Assembly (NCBI GenBank): GCA_018901755.1
Contig: JAHIDZ010000001.1
Location: forward strand, 1-64,000
Direction of reading: 5' to 3'
Length of the DNA stretch: 64,000 nucleotides
Source of the DNA: Nanobdellota archaeon
GTDB taxonomy: Archaea; Aenigmatarchaeota; Aenigmatarchaeia; Aenigmatarchaeales; Aenigmatarchaeaceae
Shown: one piece after another, positions 10,766-20,451 of the stretch
How the letters are laid out: every line of letters begins with the position of its first letter
Position numbering within the stretch: the stretch's first letter is position 1
Translations under genes and position numbers: made by a program
The notes under the pieces: model-generated
What the model saw: the letters and a program-made list of their open reading frames with translations, nothing else
The model's database searches: none
What the model was told of the DNA's origin: nothing

Positions 10766-11087
10766 ATTTTGACACCATTTTATTTTTGGTGGGAGCAGAG
10801 GGAATTGCACCCCCATCAGTAGTTTTGGAGACTACTATCCTGCTGTTAGACGATACTCCCTCTAGAATCTGATAGATTTCGTTGCCAAATTGTGTATATG
10901 ATAATGGGAATCCATTTTCGTATTGGATTAGATTTTTTCCAGTTAATTTTCTCAGAATATACTTAACAGTACTCTCTGGATATTTTCTAGAGAACAGTCT
11001 TACTATCTGTGAAAATGTTTGGTTTTTAGAATTTTTTAAATCAAGAAATATTGCTGCTTCTTTTTTAGATAGTGATTGCTCTAGCAA
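10752..11087 (-). CDS. Winged-helix-like ORF with no stop before the tRNA-Trp gene
   Basis: FSQIVRLFSRKYPESTVKYILRKLTGKNLIQYENGFPLSYTQFG looks like a real wHTH; residues after ILE are the tRNA-Trp sequence read in frame. Confidence 0.45.
   Translation of the reverse strand: MLEQSLSKKEAAIFLDLKNSKNQTFSQIVRLFSRKYPESTVKYILRKLTGKNLIQYENGFPLSYTQFGNEIYQILEGVSSNSRIVVSKTTDGGAIPSAPTKNKMVSKYEIF
10787..10860 (-). tRNA. tRNA-Trp(CCA), encoded 3' CCA
   Basis: Minus strand GGGAGTA-TC-GTCT/GGAT D-arm, GTAGT-CTCCAAA-ACTAC anticodon arm, GGGGG-TGCAATT-CCCTC T-arm, TGCTCCC-A-CCA. Confidence 0.8.
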
Positions 11088-11233
11088 AGTCTTCAGTTCG
11101 TTTTTGCCAAAGTTTTATTACCATTTAATCACTTAACAATAGTTAGTCTATAAACTATATAAATATACTGGATAAAAATATTGCCCATGTATTTATAATA
11201 TAAGAAATGAAATGATATTATAAAGTGATTTTA

Positions 11234-12697
11234 ATGCCAACAATAGATGAGATTGCAACATTCGCTAAGAAGAAAGGATTTGTGTTTCCAAGCGCAGAGA
11301 TATATGGAGGTATGGCAGGATTTTATGATTATGGCCCACTTGGTTCAGAAATGGTTATGAAGATTAAGAATCTGTGGTGGAAGTCAATTGTTCATGATAG
11401 AGAAAATGTAGTTGGAATTAACGGTTCTATAATTGGGTCAGAAGCTGTCTGGAATGCTTCAGGTCATGTTGCGAACTTTATAGACGTCGTTGCTTTCTGT
11501 AAGAAATGTAAATTGAAGATAAAAGTAGACAAACATGAAATCGGAAAGGCAAAATGTGATTGTGGTGCGTTATATGAAAATCTTGGAGAATTTAATCCGA
11601 TGTTTTCAACAGAAGTCGGTGTGATTAAAAGTGAAGCTGTTAAAGCTTACCTGCGGCCAGAAACAGCACAAACTATTTTTATAAATTTCAAGAATGTTTT
11701 AGATACTTCTCGTGTTAAATTACCATTCGGAATTGCGCAAATTGGTAAAGCGTTTAGAAATGAGATTTCACCAAGAAATTTCTTATTTAGGATGAGAGAA
11801 TTTGAGCAAATGGAATTGGAATTCTTTACACATCCAGATAAGAAAAATGACTGTCCGATATTTGAAGAAGTTGAAAAAGTTAAAGTTAATGTTTTAACAG
11901 CTAAAGAACAAGCCGGAACAGGAAAAATGGAAAGCATGACAATGGGAGATTTGTTAAAGAAGAAAATAATTAAAACCAAATGGCATGCTTACTGGATTGG
12001 TTATAGATATAATTGGTATTTAGATTTAGGAGTAAATCCAGAAAAATTAAGATTAAGAGAACATGTACCAGAAGAATTAAGCCACTACTCAGCAGCGACG
12101 TGGGATATAGATTATGAATATCCAATTGGTTGGAAAGAACTTGAAGGAAATGCAGATAGAACAGATTACGATCTTCAACAGCATACAAAATCTTCTAAAG
12201 TAGATTTGTCATACTATGATGAAGATACAAAGGAAAGAGTAATTCCTCACGTTGTTTCAGAACCATCTGCTGGAGTAGATAGAGTATTTTTAACATTGCT
12301 AATGGACGCATATCATGAAGAAGAAGTTAAAGGAGAGACGAGAATTGTATTAAAGTTACATCCAGACGTTGCGCCATTCAAAGTAGCCATACTCCCATTG
12401 GTTAAGAAAGATGGATTGTCTGAAAAAGGTAAAGAAGTATTTAATAATTTAAAACAAAAGTTCAATTCATTTTATGATGAGTCTGGTTCAATCGGGCGTC
12501 GCTATAGAAGAATGGATGAAATAGGAACGCCATTTTGTATAACAGTAGATCATGAAAGTTTGGAACAAGATGACTGCACACTCAGAGAGCGAGATTCTAT
12601 GCGTCAGATTAGAATCAAAATCAAAGATTTGTCCGATATTATCAAAAAGCTTTCAGAAGGAGAGAAACTAGAAACGTTTGGTAAATTTATTAATTAA
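11234..12697 (+). CDS. glyS: Glycine--tRNA ligase (archaeal/eukaryotic type)
   Basis: GFVFPSAEIYGGMAGFYDYGPLG, LRPETAQTIFINFKNVL, FREISPRNFLFR-type motif. Confidence 0.95.
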   Translation: MPTIDEIATFAKKKGFVFPSAEIYGGMAGFYDYGPLGSEMVMKIKNLWWKSIVHDRENVVGINGSIIGSEAVWNASGHVANFIDVVAFCKKCKLKIKVDKHEIGKAKCDCGALYENLGEFNPMFSTEVGVIKSEAVKAYLRPETAQTIFINFKNVLDTSRVKLPFGIAQIGKAFRNEISPRNFLFRMREFEQMELEFFTHPDKKNDCPIFEEVEKVKVNVLTAKEQAGTGKMESMTMGDLLKKKIIKTKWHAYWIGYRYNWYLDLGVNPEKLRLREHVPEELSHYSAATWDIDYEYPIGWKELEGNADRTDYDLQQHTKSSKVDLSYYDEDTKERVIPHVVSEPSAGVDRVFLTLLMDAYHEEEVKGETRIVLKLHPDVAPFKVAILPLVKKDGLSEKGKEVFNNLKQKFNSFYDESGSIGRRYRRMDEIGTPFCITVDHESLEQDDCTLRERDSMRQIRIKIKDLSDIIKKLSEGEKLETFGKFIN

Positions 12698-12886
12698 TTT
12701 TTCACCCTTTTTAGTTATTAAAAATTCAAATGGTCGGCCAGTTTTTCTAATCCTATTTCCTATTAAATATTCATTTCTTTCAGAATCACACTTAACAGAT
12801 ATTGCTGTTGATAAAATTGATGCCTGTAAAACCAAGCGGGATAAAAGATCCGAATTATTAAAATATTCAACCAACTTACAAACCAT
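12668..12886 (-). CDS. Small basic winged-helix-like hypothetical protein
   Basis: VCKLVEYFNNSDLLSRLVLQASILS...GRPFEFLITKKGEKLI; convergent with the glyS 3' end; an alternative ORF exists on +. Confidence 0.35.
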   Translation of the reverse strand: MVCKLVEYFNNSDLLSRLVLQASILSTAISVKCDSERNEYLIGNRIRKTGRPFEFLITKKGEKLINKFTKRF

Positions 12887-12924
12887 ACGACAATACTTTT
12901 ATGATCATAAACTTCCAAGATAAT

Positions 12925-13047
12925 TTAGATTTCAAATTCTGTACTACAATCTGTACAAAAACATTTCTGTGGATAAAAATTATCTAGTTTAGAATGGCCA
13001 CCAATAACCTGAACGTTTTCGCCATTACAAGAACAACAACGTACCAT
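12925..13047 (-). CDS. 40-aa zinc-ribbon miniprotein
   Basis: Below the ORF track threshold; MVRCCSCNGENVQVIGGHSKLDNFYPQKCFCTDCSTEFEI with two CxxC knuckles. Confidence 0.55.
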   Translation of the reverse strand: MVRCCSCNGENVQVIGGHSKLDNFYPQKCFCTDCSTEFEI

Positions 13048-13113
13048 AATAATTCTTTTGATACGCACATATTTAAAACATCTGGAAAACAAATATGAAT
13101 CGGCGATTGACTA

Positions 13114-14097
13114 ATGAACGACATAATCAGAGTGAATAATTTAAGCAAACACTATAAAATTTTGCAGCGAGGAGAAGGCAGATTTGAGATAATTAAAACT
13201 TTCTTTAGTCGAAAATATAAAACTGTTAAAGCTTTAGATAAAGTTAGTTTTACTATTGGAGAAGGAGATTTTGTAGGAATAATCGGACCGAACGGAGCAG
13301 GCAAATCTACACTAATTAAGATACTTACAGGAATACTTACACCAACTTCAGGAGAAGCGGTGGTGACTGGCTTTGTTCCATACAAACAGAGAAAGAAATA
13401 TGTTCAGAATATTGGAGTTGTATTTGGGCAGCGAACACAGTTGTGGTGGGATCTTCCTGTTAGAGATTCTTTCGATATGTTAAAATACATTTACAAAGTT
13501 CCAGAAAAACAATTCAAAACAAATATGAAGAAATTCGCAGAAATACTTGAGATTAATGATTATATGTTAAAACCAGTTAGAAAGTTATCTCTCGGTGAGC
13601 GTATGCGTTGCGACATGGCAGCATCCCTATTACATAATCCGAAAATAATATTTTTAGATGAACCGACAATTGGTCTAGACGTAGAAGCAAAATATAAACT
13701 AAGAGAATTTTTGAAAGAGGTAAACAAATTAGGAGTTACAATTATACTTACAACACATGACATGGGAGACATTGAAGAATTATGCCCAAGAACTATTATG
13801 GTAGATCATGGCAAAATTGTTATAGATGCGCCAACAAAAGATATAAAAAATAAAATTTCTAGTCAAAGAACATTGTTAATAGATTTCAAGGGGGCTCCTC
13901 CGAAATTGAAAAATAAAAAAGGAATGAAAATTGTAAGTAAGGAAGGAGACAGAATAATGATAACCATAGATACACGAAAACATTCAGTATCTTCTGTAAT
14001 GAAAATGATTCTAAAAAAATATGAAGTAGATGATATAACTATTTCAGAACCATCTATTGAAGAAAATGTTAGAAAGATTTACAGAGGAGAATTATAA
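13114..14097 (+). CDS. ABC-2 type transporter ATP-binding protein
   Basis: GIIGPNGAGKSTLIKILTGIL, LSLGERMRCDMAASLLHNPKIIFLDEPTIGLD. Confidence 0.93.
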   Translation: MNDIIRVNNLSKHYKILQRGEGRFEIIKTFFSRKYKTVKALDKVSFTIGEGDFVGIIGPNGAGKSTLIKILTGILTPTSGEAVVTGFVPYKQRKKYVQNIGVVFGQRTQLWWDLPVRDSFDMLKYIYKVPEKQFKTNMKKFAEILEINDYMLKPVRKLSLGERMRCDMAASLLHNPKIIFLDEPTIGLDVEAKYKLREFLKEVNKLGVTIILTTHDMGDIEELCPRTIMVDHGKIVIDAPTKDIKNKISSQRTLLIDFKGAPPKLKNKKGMKIVSKEGDRIMITIDTRKHSVSSVMKMILKKYEVDDITISEPSIEENVRKIYRGEL

Positions 14098-14885
14098 TGT
14101 TTTCAAGATATTATGGAGTTCTATTAATAAAATTTAGAGAAGCATTCGCTTATAGATTTAATTATTTTGTGAAAATTGCCTCAAATTTTATTAGTCTTCT
14201 TATTATCTGGTTTATTTGGAAAGCAATATTTGCAGCATCAACAGGCGTAATGGCAGGGTTTACATTTGATAGCATGATGATATACATGTCATTAATAATT
14301 GTACTCAATTGGTTGTTTTCTTCTTTCGAAGAGCATACTATGGAATTTGAGGTAAGAAGTGGAGCCATTGCGATGTATTTAATTAAACCAATATCTTATC
14401 CAATTACTTGTTTTTTCAGAGGCATCGGATCAAGAATTTCTACTTTGATATTGCAAATTTCTCCATTTTTACTAACTGCAATCTTTTTAGTAAAATTAAC
14501 ATGGCCTGTTTCCTGGTGGTTTTTCCCAAGCGTTTTACTTAGCTATTTGATAAGTTTCAATTTAATATTTATGACAGGATTATGGGCGTTTTATTCAAGT
14601 GGTCATATTTGGGGGATAAGACTTTCGAGACAACTAATGCAAAATATATTTTCAGGTGCTCTGATACCATTAGCATTTTTCCCATTATGGCTTATGGATA
14701 TAGCAAATGTGCTTCCATTCATAGCAATAATTCACATACCAGTTTCAATATATCTTGGTGCAATTTCCGGAACAACAATACTACCATCAGTCGGATTACA
14801 AATATTTTGGGTGTTGGTAATGTCTGGACTTTCATACTTATTATGGGCTAAAACAAGAAAAAAGATATTCGTGCAGGGTGGTTAA
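14097..14885 (+). CDS. ABC-2 family transporter permease
   Basis: Six-TM protein, 1-nt overlap with the ATPase ORF, followed by a second permease. Confidence 0.8.
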   Translation: MFSRYYGVLLIKFREAFAYRFNYFVKIASNFISLLIIWFIWKAIFAASTGVMAGFTFDSMMIYMSLIIVLNWLFSSFEEHTMEFEVRSGAIAMYLIKPISYPITCFFRGIGSRISTLILQISPFLLTAIFLVKLTWPVSWWFFPSVLLSYLISFNLIFMTGLWAFYSSGHIWGIRLSRQLMQNIFSGALIPLAFFPLWLMDIANVLPFIAIIHIPVSIYLGAISGTTILPSVGLQIFWVLVMSGLSYLLWAKTRKKIFVQGG

Positions 14886-15680
14886 ATGAGTAAACTAAAA
14901 TTAATATGGAAATTTTTCATGATAAACGTGCGGCAGAATTTAGAATATAGATTAAATGCAACAATCGGGACGATAGCAATAGCTCTTACAAACATACCAT
15001 CGATAATATTTTTTTGGATAATCTTTTCAAATATACCAACACTTAATGGTTGGGGGATTGGTGAAATATTATTTATGGTGGGAATAGGAGCACTTGCACA
15101 CGGAACATTTCACACATTTTTCTCAGGTGTATCTGGATGGCAAATCGAACAATTAATCAGACAAGGTAATATGGATAGAATACTTCTAAAACCATTAAGT
15201 GTTATACCGCATTTAGCAATGGAAGGATCATTTGATGTAGATGGACTTGGAGATATTATTTCCGGTTTGATTATAATATTTATTACATCGAACATGCTAG
15301 GACTACAATGGAATATATTTAATTCATCATTGTTAGTATTGTTTGTTTTAAGTTCAGCTGTTATAATAGCGTCATTTCATTTGATAATAGGAACACTTTC
15401 TTTTTGGGTTACAAGATCAGGCGCATTGATAGATTTATTTTATACAGTGATGAGATTTGGGGAATATCCGTTAGATATCTATAATCTATCTACGAAAATT
15501 ATGCTAACTGTAATTATTCCTGTAGGATTTATTAATTATTATCCAGCGCAAATATTTTTAGGAAAAGGATTATGGGTGCCAGCAGCATATCTTACTCCAG
15601 TAGTTGCAATAATAATGTATGCAATCGCCCATAGGTTTTGGGACTATGGGCTAAAGCATTACACTTCTACAGGTAGCTAG
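14886..15680 (+). CDS. ABC-2 family transporter permease (second subunit)
   Basis: Multi-TM, adjacent to 14097..14885, ABC-2-like topology. Confidence 0.8.
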   Translation: MSKLKLIWKFFMINVRQNLEYRLNATIGTIAIALTNIPSIIFFWIIFSNIPTLNGWGIGEILFMVGIGALAHGTFHTFFSGVSGWQIEQLIRQGNMDRILLKPLSVIPHLAMEGSFDVDGLGDIISGLIIIFITSNMLGLQWNIFNSSLLVLFVLSSAVIIASFHLIIGTLSFWVTRSGALIDLFYTVMRFGEYPLDIYNLSTKIMLTVIIPVGFINYYPAQIFLGKGLWVPAAYLTPVVAIIMYAIAHRFWDYGLKHYTSTGS

Positions 15681-16113
15681 GTACAGCTTCTACTTTAAAC
15701 GAATATTCACCTAGATTTGCAGCTGGACTAAATTCATGTTTTATGTAAATATATGCATCACTTGGCTGAACGACTATTGGGTTTGTTAATGTTGTATTCT
15801 TTCCATCATTTACTACAGATAGTACTACATCTTCAGAAGTTCCACCACTTATTATTGTTGCCGTAATGTTTAGATTTACTGGAACATTTGCTGAGTTAAC
15901 TAATTTTATTTCTGGAGAATATTTACTTTCTCCTTGTTTTGCAGATATCGTATAGTTGATATCAATTGATGAACCCATTATGTCCATTTTCATTGCTTGA
16001 TCAACTGTCGCATATCCTGTTACTGTTCCGTATGAATTCAATACAGCTAGTCCTATTCCTGTTCCAAACAATGTGACTAGCACACCGGCCACTATGAAGA
16101 TTTTATTTTTCAT
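15667..16113 (-). CDS. Secreted/membrane-anchored beta-rich protein
   Basis: N-terminal TM helix, NXT sequons, beta-rich ectodomain; 3' end overlaps the permease by 14 nt. Confidence 0.6.
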   Translation of the reverse strand: MKNKIFIVAGVLVTLFGTGIGLAVLNSYGTVTGYATVDQAMKMDIMGSSIDINYTISAKQGESKYSPEIKLVNSANVPVNLNITATIISGGTSEDVVLSVVNDGKNTTLTNPIVVQPSDAYIYIKHEFSPAANLGEYSFKVEAVPSYL

Positions 16114-16168
16114 ATTTAGAAAGAAAGAGTAAGTTTAGAATAAAGACTGTTTACCCATGATGGTAGAA

Positions 16169-17524
16169 CTATTTTTTAGCAATCTTACTGTAATCTAATA
16201 GAACTTTCATTGATCTAATAGCACGTTCAGGTGTTGGATAAACTGGTAGACCAAGTTTTTCAAGTTTTTTAGTTCTTTCTTGTGTATAAGCTCCACCCAT
16301 TGCACAAACTACAATTGGCTTACCATGTATTTTTGTATCTCTAAGAACATCAAGAATTTCATCATTCATTGTTGGTAGTTGTAATAATGTTATAATAACA
16401 AGTCCAGCTATTGATTTATCTTTAAGTACTGCAGCGATTGCTTTCTGATATCGTTCTGTTGTCGCATCACCAGTTAGGTCAACTGGGTTAGTAAATGACG
16501 CGTATTTAGGTAAAAACTTCTTTAATGCATTCTCAGCATCTTTAGAAAGATTAACTACGTCAAATCCATTTTTAATGGCATAATCAGTGGCGATGACTCC
16601 AAATCCACCACCGTTTGTGATTATTCCTATTTTGTTACTCTTTAAGCCTGGTTGTGACGATAAAATCTTTGCATAATCTAAAATATCCTCTGTTGTCTCT
16701 GCTTCTATGATTCCGCACTGCTTAAATGCCGCAGAATACACTTCTTCAGGACCTGCTAGTGCGCCAGTATGTGACGTTACAGCAACGCTTCCTTTATGAG
16801 TCTTTCCAGATTTGAAAGCAATGATTGGCTTGCTAGATACGATTTTTTTAGCCTTGCTTATTAATTCGGCACCTTTTTGTGTCGATTCTAAGTATAATAC
16901 AATACAACGAGTCTCTACATCCTTTCCAAGGTATTCTAATAGCTCGATTTCATCTACATCTATCTTGTTTCCAATAGACGCAAACTTACTTACACCAACG
17001 CCTTCTGAAGACGCTAAGTCGAGTAAACAAGCTCCAACAGCTCCAGACTGTGTAATAATACCTATTGAACCATCTGAAGGTCTTTTAAGCCTTTTTCGGT
17101 CTAAAAACATTGTGTCTAGCTTATTTGGTGTAAATGTACCTATACAATTAGGTCCTATCATTCTAATCTTGTTTTTTAGCTTTTCAAGGCTTAATTCTTT
17201 CGCTTTTTCACCAATCTCGCTGAAACCAGCTGATATAATAATAACACCCTTTACTTTCTTTTTAATACACTCTTCAACTGATGATTTAACTAGATCGGCA
17301 GGAACAGCGATTACAGCTAGGTCTATCGGTTCCTCAATCTCTTTTAAGTCAGGAAAGACCTCTAAACCAAGTATTTCATTAGTATTAGGGTTTATAGGGT
17401 ATATTTTACAATTATAAGAACTTTTAACATTCTCTAAGATAACATGACCAACTTTGCCAGGAGTTCTGCTAGCGCCTATTACTGCAATAGATTTTGGATT
17501 AAAGAATACATCAAGGTTTGCCAT
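16169..17524 (-). CDS. acdA: Acetate--CoA ligase (ADP-forming) alpha subunit
   Basis: PKSIAVIGASRTPGKVGHVILEN, GPNCIGTFTP, IGIITQSGAVGACLLD, SHTGALAG. Confidence 0.93.
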   Translation of the reverse strand: MANLDVFFNPKSIAVIGASRTPGKVGHVILENVKSSYNCKIYPINPNTNEILGLEVFPDLKEIEEPIDLAVIAVPADLVKSSVEECIKKKVKGVIIISAGFSEIGEKAKELSLEKLKNKIRMIGPNCIGTFTPNKLDTMFLDRKRLKRPSDGSIGIITQSGAVGACLLDLASSEGVGVSKFASIGNKIDVDEIELLEYLGKDVETRCIVLYLESTQKGAELISKAKKIVSSKPIIAFKSGKTHKGSVAVTSHTGALAGPEEVYSAAFKQCGIIEAETTEDILDYAKILSSQPGLKSNKIGIITNGGGFGVIATDYAIKNGFDVVNLSKDAENALKKFLPKYASFTNPVDLTGDATTERYQKAIAAVLKDKSIAGLVIITLLQLPTMNDEILDVLRDTKIHGKPIVVCAMGGAYTQERTKKLEKLGLPVYPTPERAIRSMKVLLDYSKIAKK

Positions 17525-17554
17525 TCATCTTATATAGCATACCTTCTATTTAAA

Positions 17555-17809
17555 TTATGCCGTAAGCTTGAAGACTTGTGCACCTTCTTTAACCGGATGT
17601 GATATTTTCATACCAACATCCATTCCAACTTTAGCAACTGGTATGTTTTTATGTTCAACTTGCATTGATTCTACAATCTGTTCAAATGCTTCTCCATCTT
17701 TTTCAATAGAGATCTTATCTCCAGTTTTTAATTCTGCAGAAAGTTGAACTACTGCCACGTTTATTTTTGGAAAGAAGTGCGTTATTTTTCCTACAAGTAT
17801 TTTATTCAT
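17555..17809 (-). CDS. Translation elongation factor-like (EF-Tu domain 2-like) protein
   Basis: VGKITHFFPKINVAVVQLSAELKTGDKISIEK...VGMKISHPVKEGAQVFKL. Confidence 0.75.
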   Translation of the reverse strand: MNKILVGKITHFFPKINVAVVQLSAELKTGDKISIEKDGEAFEQIVESMQVEHKNIPVAKVGMDVGMKISHPVKEGAQVFKLTA

Positions 17810-17855
17810 AGATACACCTAATAATTATGCGCTTTAGAAAGTTAAAAGTTTATCT

Positions 17856-18296
17856 ATGAGTGGTATTTATATACTTTTCGGTAGTAATATATTTATGACA
17901 AAATTCGGATTGAAACAAGCAAAAAAGTTTCTCGGAGAATTGCAAATAGAAAAAGCTAGACCTTCATATGATTTGATGAAAGTAACTCATAAAGAAATAG
18001 ATATGCTTGTGGACGAATATGCTAGTTTACTACTTAGTTCAATAGCACTTCCCAAAATAAAAGAGAAAATAGAACTGCGAATAAATAGTTATGATATTCC
18101 TATGAATGATCCAGTTCTAATTGCTCCAATTAAAGCGTTGGAGGCATGTTTAGGTCCAACAGAAGATGATACAATGATTGTTGACATGGTAGGAAAGTAT
18201 GCGACTGAAGCTAATCTTACTGTTAAAGAAGAAACAAAAATACAAACAATCGCAGGAAAATTCGGATATAAACTTGAAAATTGGATAACACTATAA
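17856..18296 (+). CDS. Hypothetical helical protein (start may be 17895)
   Basis: Clean ORF with coding-like composition; MTKFGLKQAKKFLGE is a plausible internal start. Confidence 0.55.
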   Translation: MSGIYILFGSNIFMTKFGLKQAKKFLGELQIEKARPSYDLMKVTHKEIDMLVDEYASLLLSSIALPKIKEKIELRINSYDIPMNDPVLIAPIKALEACLGPTEDDTMIVDMVGKYATEANLTVKEETKIQTIAGKFGYKLENWITL

Positions 18297-18396
18297 ATAA
18301 AAACATAGTATTCTAATTTCTACAAAACAATTAAAGTTCAAATTCAAATAAAGTCTTTATATGCTCTGGTAGATAACTAAATTCAGGTGATAAATT

Positions 18397-18618
18397 ATGG
18401 CAGCAAGAAAACGAACAGTAAAAGCACAAGCAACAAATTCATGTAATTGTGTAGGTATGAGTCACCATCATTGTGGGTTCATGCCAATATTGCTAGGTAT
18501 TGCAATGTTGTTAGCAGTGTTCTTGAGATACATGGGATACAGTTACAAAATGATTGTAGCAGTATTTGGCGTTCTATTGATTCTTAAGGGAATCATGAAA
18601 ATGACAATGCACAAATAA
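18397..18618 (+). CDS. Small membrane protein with Cys/His-rich N-terminus
   Basis: RBS-like aggtgat upstream; CNCVGMSHHHCG then two TM helices. Confidence 0.6.
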   Translation: MAARKRTVKAQATNSCNCVGMSHHHCGFMPILLGIAMLLAVFLRYMGYSYKMIVAVFGVLLILKGIMKMTMHK

Positions 18619-18711
18619 GAAAAATCTTTTTTTATTTTCTTTTATATATTTTCAATCATTTAGCATAGGCTATCCAAATTCCCTTATATCTCATTTCATA
18701 ATTGTTAGTTT

Positions 18712-19293
18712 ATGTATGTTACAATCAGCGGCGTGCACGGGATTGGGAAATCTTCTATCTGTAACCTTCTAGTTAAAAGAAATAAATGGGAATTGCTTCC
18801 AGAGATTCTTGATGTTTTAGTGTCGCCGCCGGTCTTTGGGCCGAAATCAGATAATAAATTATTATCAGAACTTTGGTTTATGCGTCAAATGATTGTAAGA
18901 GAAAATAAGATAAGAAGTTCGCCCGGACCAATAATACTCTGCGATAGAGGTTGGCATGACGTGTTAATTTATTCTAAAGTTCTTCTTAGCGAAAATGAAT
19001 TTAATGTATTTCAGAGTGTTATATCAGCGATACCTAAGAAGTTTCCAGATCTAGAAATAGTACTTTGGGCTGAAAATAAAAAGGTTATGGAGAGAATAAA
19101 TAGCAGAAACAGAAACAATCTTGGTTCCTGGGGCGAAGATGATTTAGAATATTTAAAAAGTGTTAACGAATTATATAAGAAATATCATGATGATTTTAAA
19201 GATGTTAAAAATATTGTTTTAGTTGATGCATCTGGTTCATTAGAAGATACATATTCTCAAGTTAGAGCAACAATTGATAATTTTTTGCGTTGA
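18712..19293 (+). CDS. P-loop nucleoside/nucleotide kinase-like protein
   Basis: ISGVHGIGKSSICNLL Walker A; PIILCDRGWHDVLIYSK. Confidence 0.75.
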   Translation: MYVTISGVHGIGKSSICNLLVKRNKWELLPEILDVLVSPPVFGPKSDNKLLSELWFMRQMIVRENKIRSSPGPIILCDRGWHDVLIYSKVLLSENEFNVFQSVISAIPKKFPDLEIVLWAENKKVMERINSRNRNNLGSWGEDDLEYLKSVNELYKKYHDDFKDVKNIVLVDASGSLEDTYSQVRATIDNFLR

Positions 19294-19371
19294 TAGTTTT
19301 TTAATCACTTACTGAAAATAAATTTTATGCCAAAAATCAAGCATAAATACTTTACTTCACCAGTTTAAACT

Positions 19372-19563
19372 ATGATAACGAGTTCTCTTGATGAAAATAT
19401 TCTTAAAAGTTCAAAATTAATCATGTCGCACGAAGCTATGATGGCAACTGAAGTCATTTTAGAAGATGAAGAAATGATTTGTAGTAGTTGCGATATAGAT
19501 ACGTCTTTAGATATGTCTGAATTTGCGCAAGATTTCATATGGCATCCTGCGAAGAAATATTAA
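19372..19563 (+). CDS. 63-aa acidic hypothetical protein
   Basis: ORF preceded by a TATA-like taaatacttt; EMICSSCDIDT. Confidence 0.4.
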   Translation: MITSSLDENILKSSKLIMSHEAMMATEVILEDEEMICSSCDIDTSLDMSEFAQDFIWHPAKKY

Positions 19564-19568
19564 ATTTC

Positions 19569-19616
19569 TTATTTCTTTCTCTTAGTTGCTATTTTCTTTC
19601 TCTTTTTTACTGCCAT
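19569..19616 (-). CDS. 15-aa lysine/arginine-rich micro-ORF (MAVKKRKKIATKRKK)
   Basis: GTGAT RBS-like motif just upstream of ATG, 10 nt after the acdB stop; too short for the ORF track. Confidence 0.3.
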   Translation of the reverse strand: MAVKKRKKIATKRKK

Positions 19617-19626
19617 TGTATCACAA

Positions 19627-20415
19627 TTATTCTATAATTCGAATGTCGGCTATGTGGCATCCTTTATCATCACAAAATACTGGATTCATGTCCATTTCGT
19701 TTATTCCGTTTTTCAAAGCGAAGTTTCCAACCCTTACTAAAAGATCATAAAGTGAATTAAAATTAATTGGAGGTTTACCACGTGCGCCAGCAAGCATTTC
19801 ATAGCCAGCCAATTCTTTAACCATTGCTTCAGCATCACTAACAGCAATAGGACAAACTCTAAATTTAACATCTTTGAACACTTCTACATAGATTCCTCCA
19901 AGTCCGACAGAAACAACACAACCGAATTGTGGATCTGATTTAGCACCAATAATAAGTTCAATACCGTCTTTGAATTCCTGGGCTAAAACTTTTTCAGCAC
20001 CTTTAATTTTCATTAATTTTTTAAATGCTTCATCTGCTTCTTCAGGAGTATTTACTTTGATAATTCCATCTACTTCTGTTTTGTGTACAATTTTTGTACT
20101 AGAAACTTTAAACATGCAAGGAAATCCTATAGCTTTTAATGAAGGTATGTCTTTCTCAGTTTTTAAGAAAATAGTTTTTAGAGTAGGTAATTTAGCAGAC
20201 TTAACCATATCGTATGCTTTATTATCATCTAGCTTTTCTATTATTGGTAGTTTGATAGCTGATTTATGTTTAGATTTGGTCACTGGTTTACGTACAGGTT
20301 TAGAAACCCTTTTTACGACTTTTTTATGAATAATAGCCTTTTTTACAGTCTTTGGCTTAGGTTTAGAATGTTTTACAACTTTTTTTACAGGTTTCTTAAA
20401 AAGAGTGAATGCCAT
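19627..20415 (-). CDS. acdB: Acetate--CoA ligase (ADP-forming) beta subunit with lysine-rich N-terminal tail
   Basis: IGFPCMFKVSSTKIVHKTEVDGI, GIELIIGAKSDPQFGCVVSVGLGGIYVE, MDMNPVFCDDKG; first ~50 aa are K/V/P-rich. Confidence 0.9.
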   Translation of the reverse strand: MAFTLFKKPVKKVVKHSKPKPKTVKKAIIHKKVVKRVSKPVRKPVTKSKHKSAIKLPIIEKLDDNKAYDMVKSAKLPTLKTIFLKTEKDIPSLKAIGFPCMFKVSSTKIVHKTEVDGIIKVNTPEEADEAFKKLMKIKGAEKVLAQEFKDGIELIIGAKSDPQFGCVVSVGLGGIYVEVFKDVKFRVCPIAVSDAEAMVKELAGYEMLAGARGKPPINFNSLYDLLVRVGNFALKNGINEMDMNPVFCDDKGCHIADIRIIE

Positions 20416-20451
20416 GTATCATTATGTGGTTAACTTTTATTTAAATGTTCT

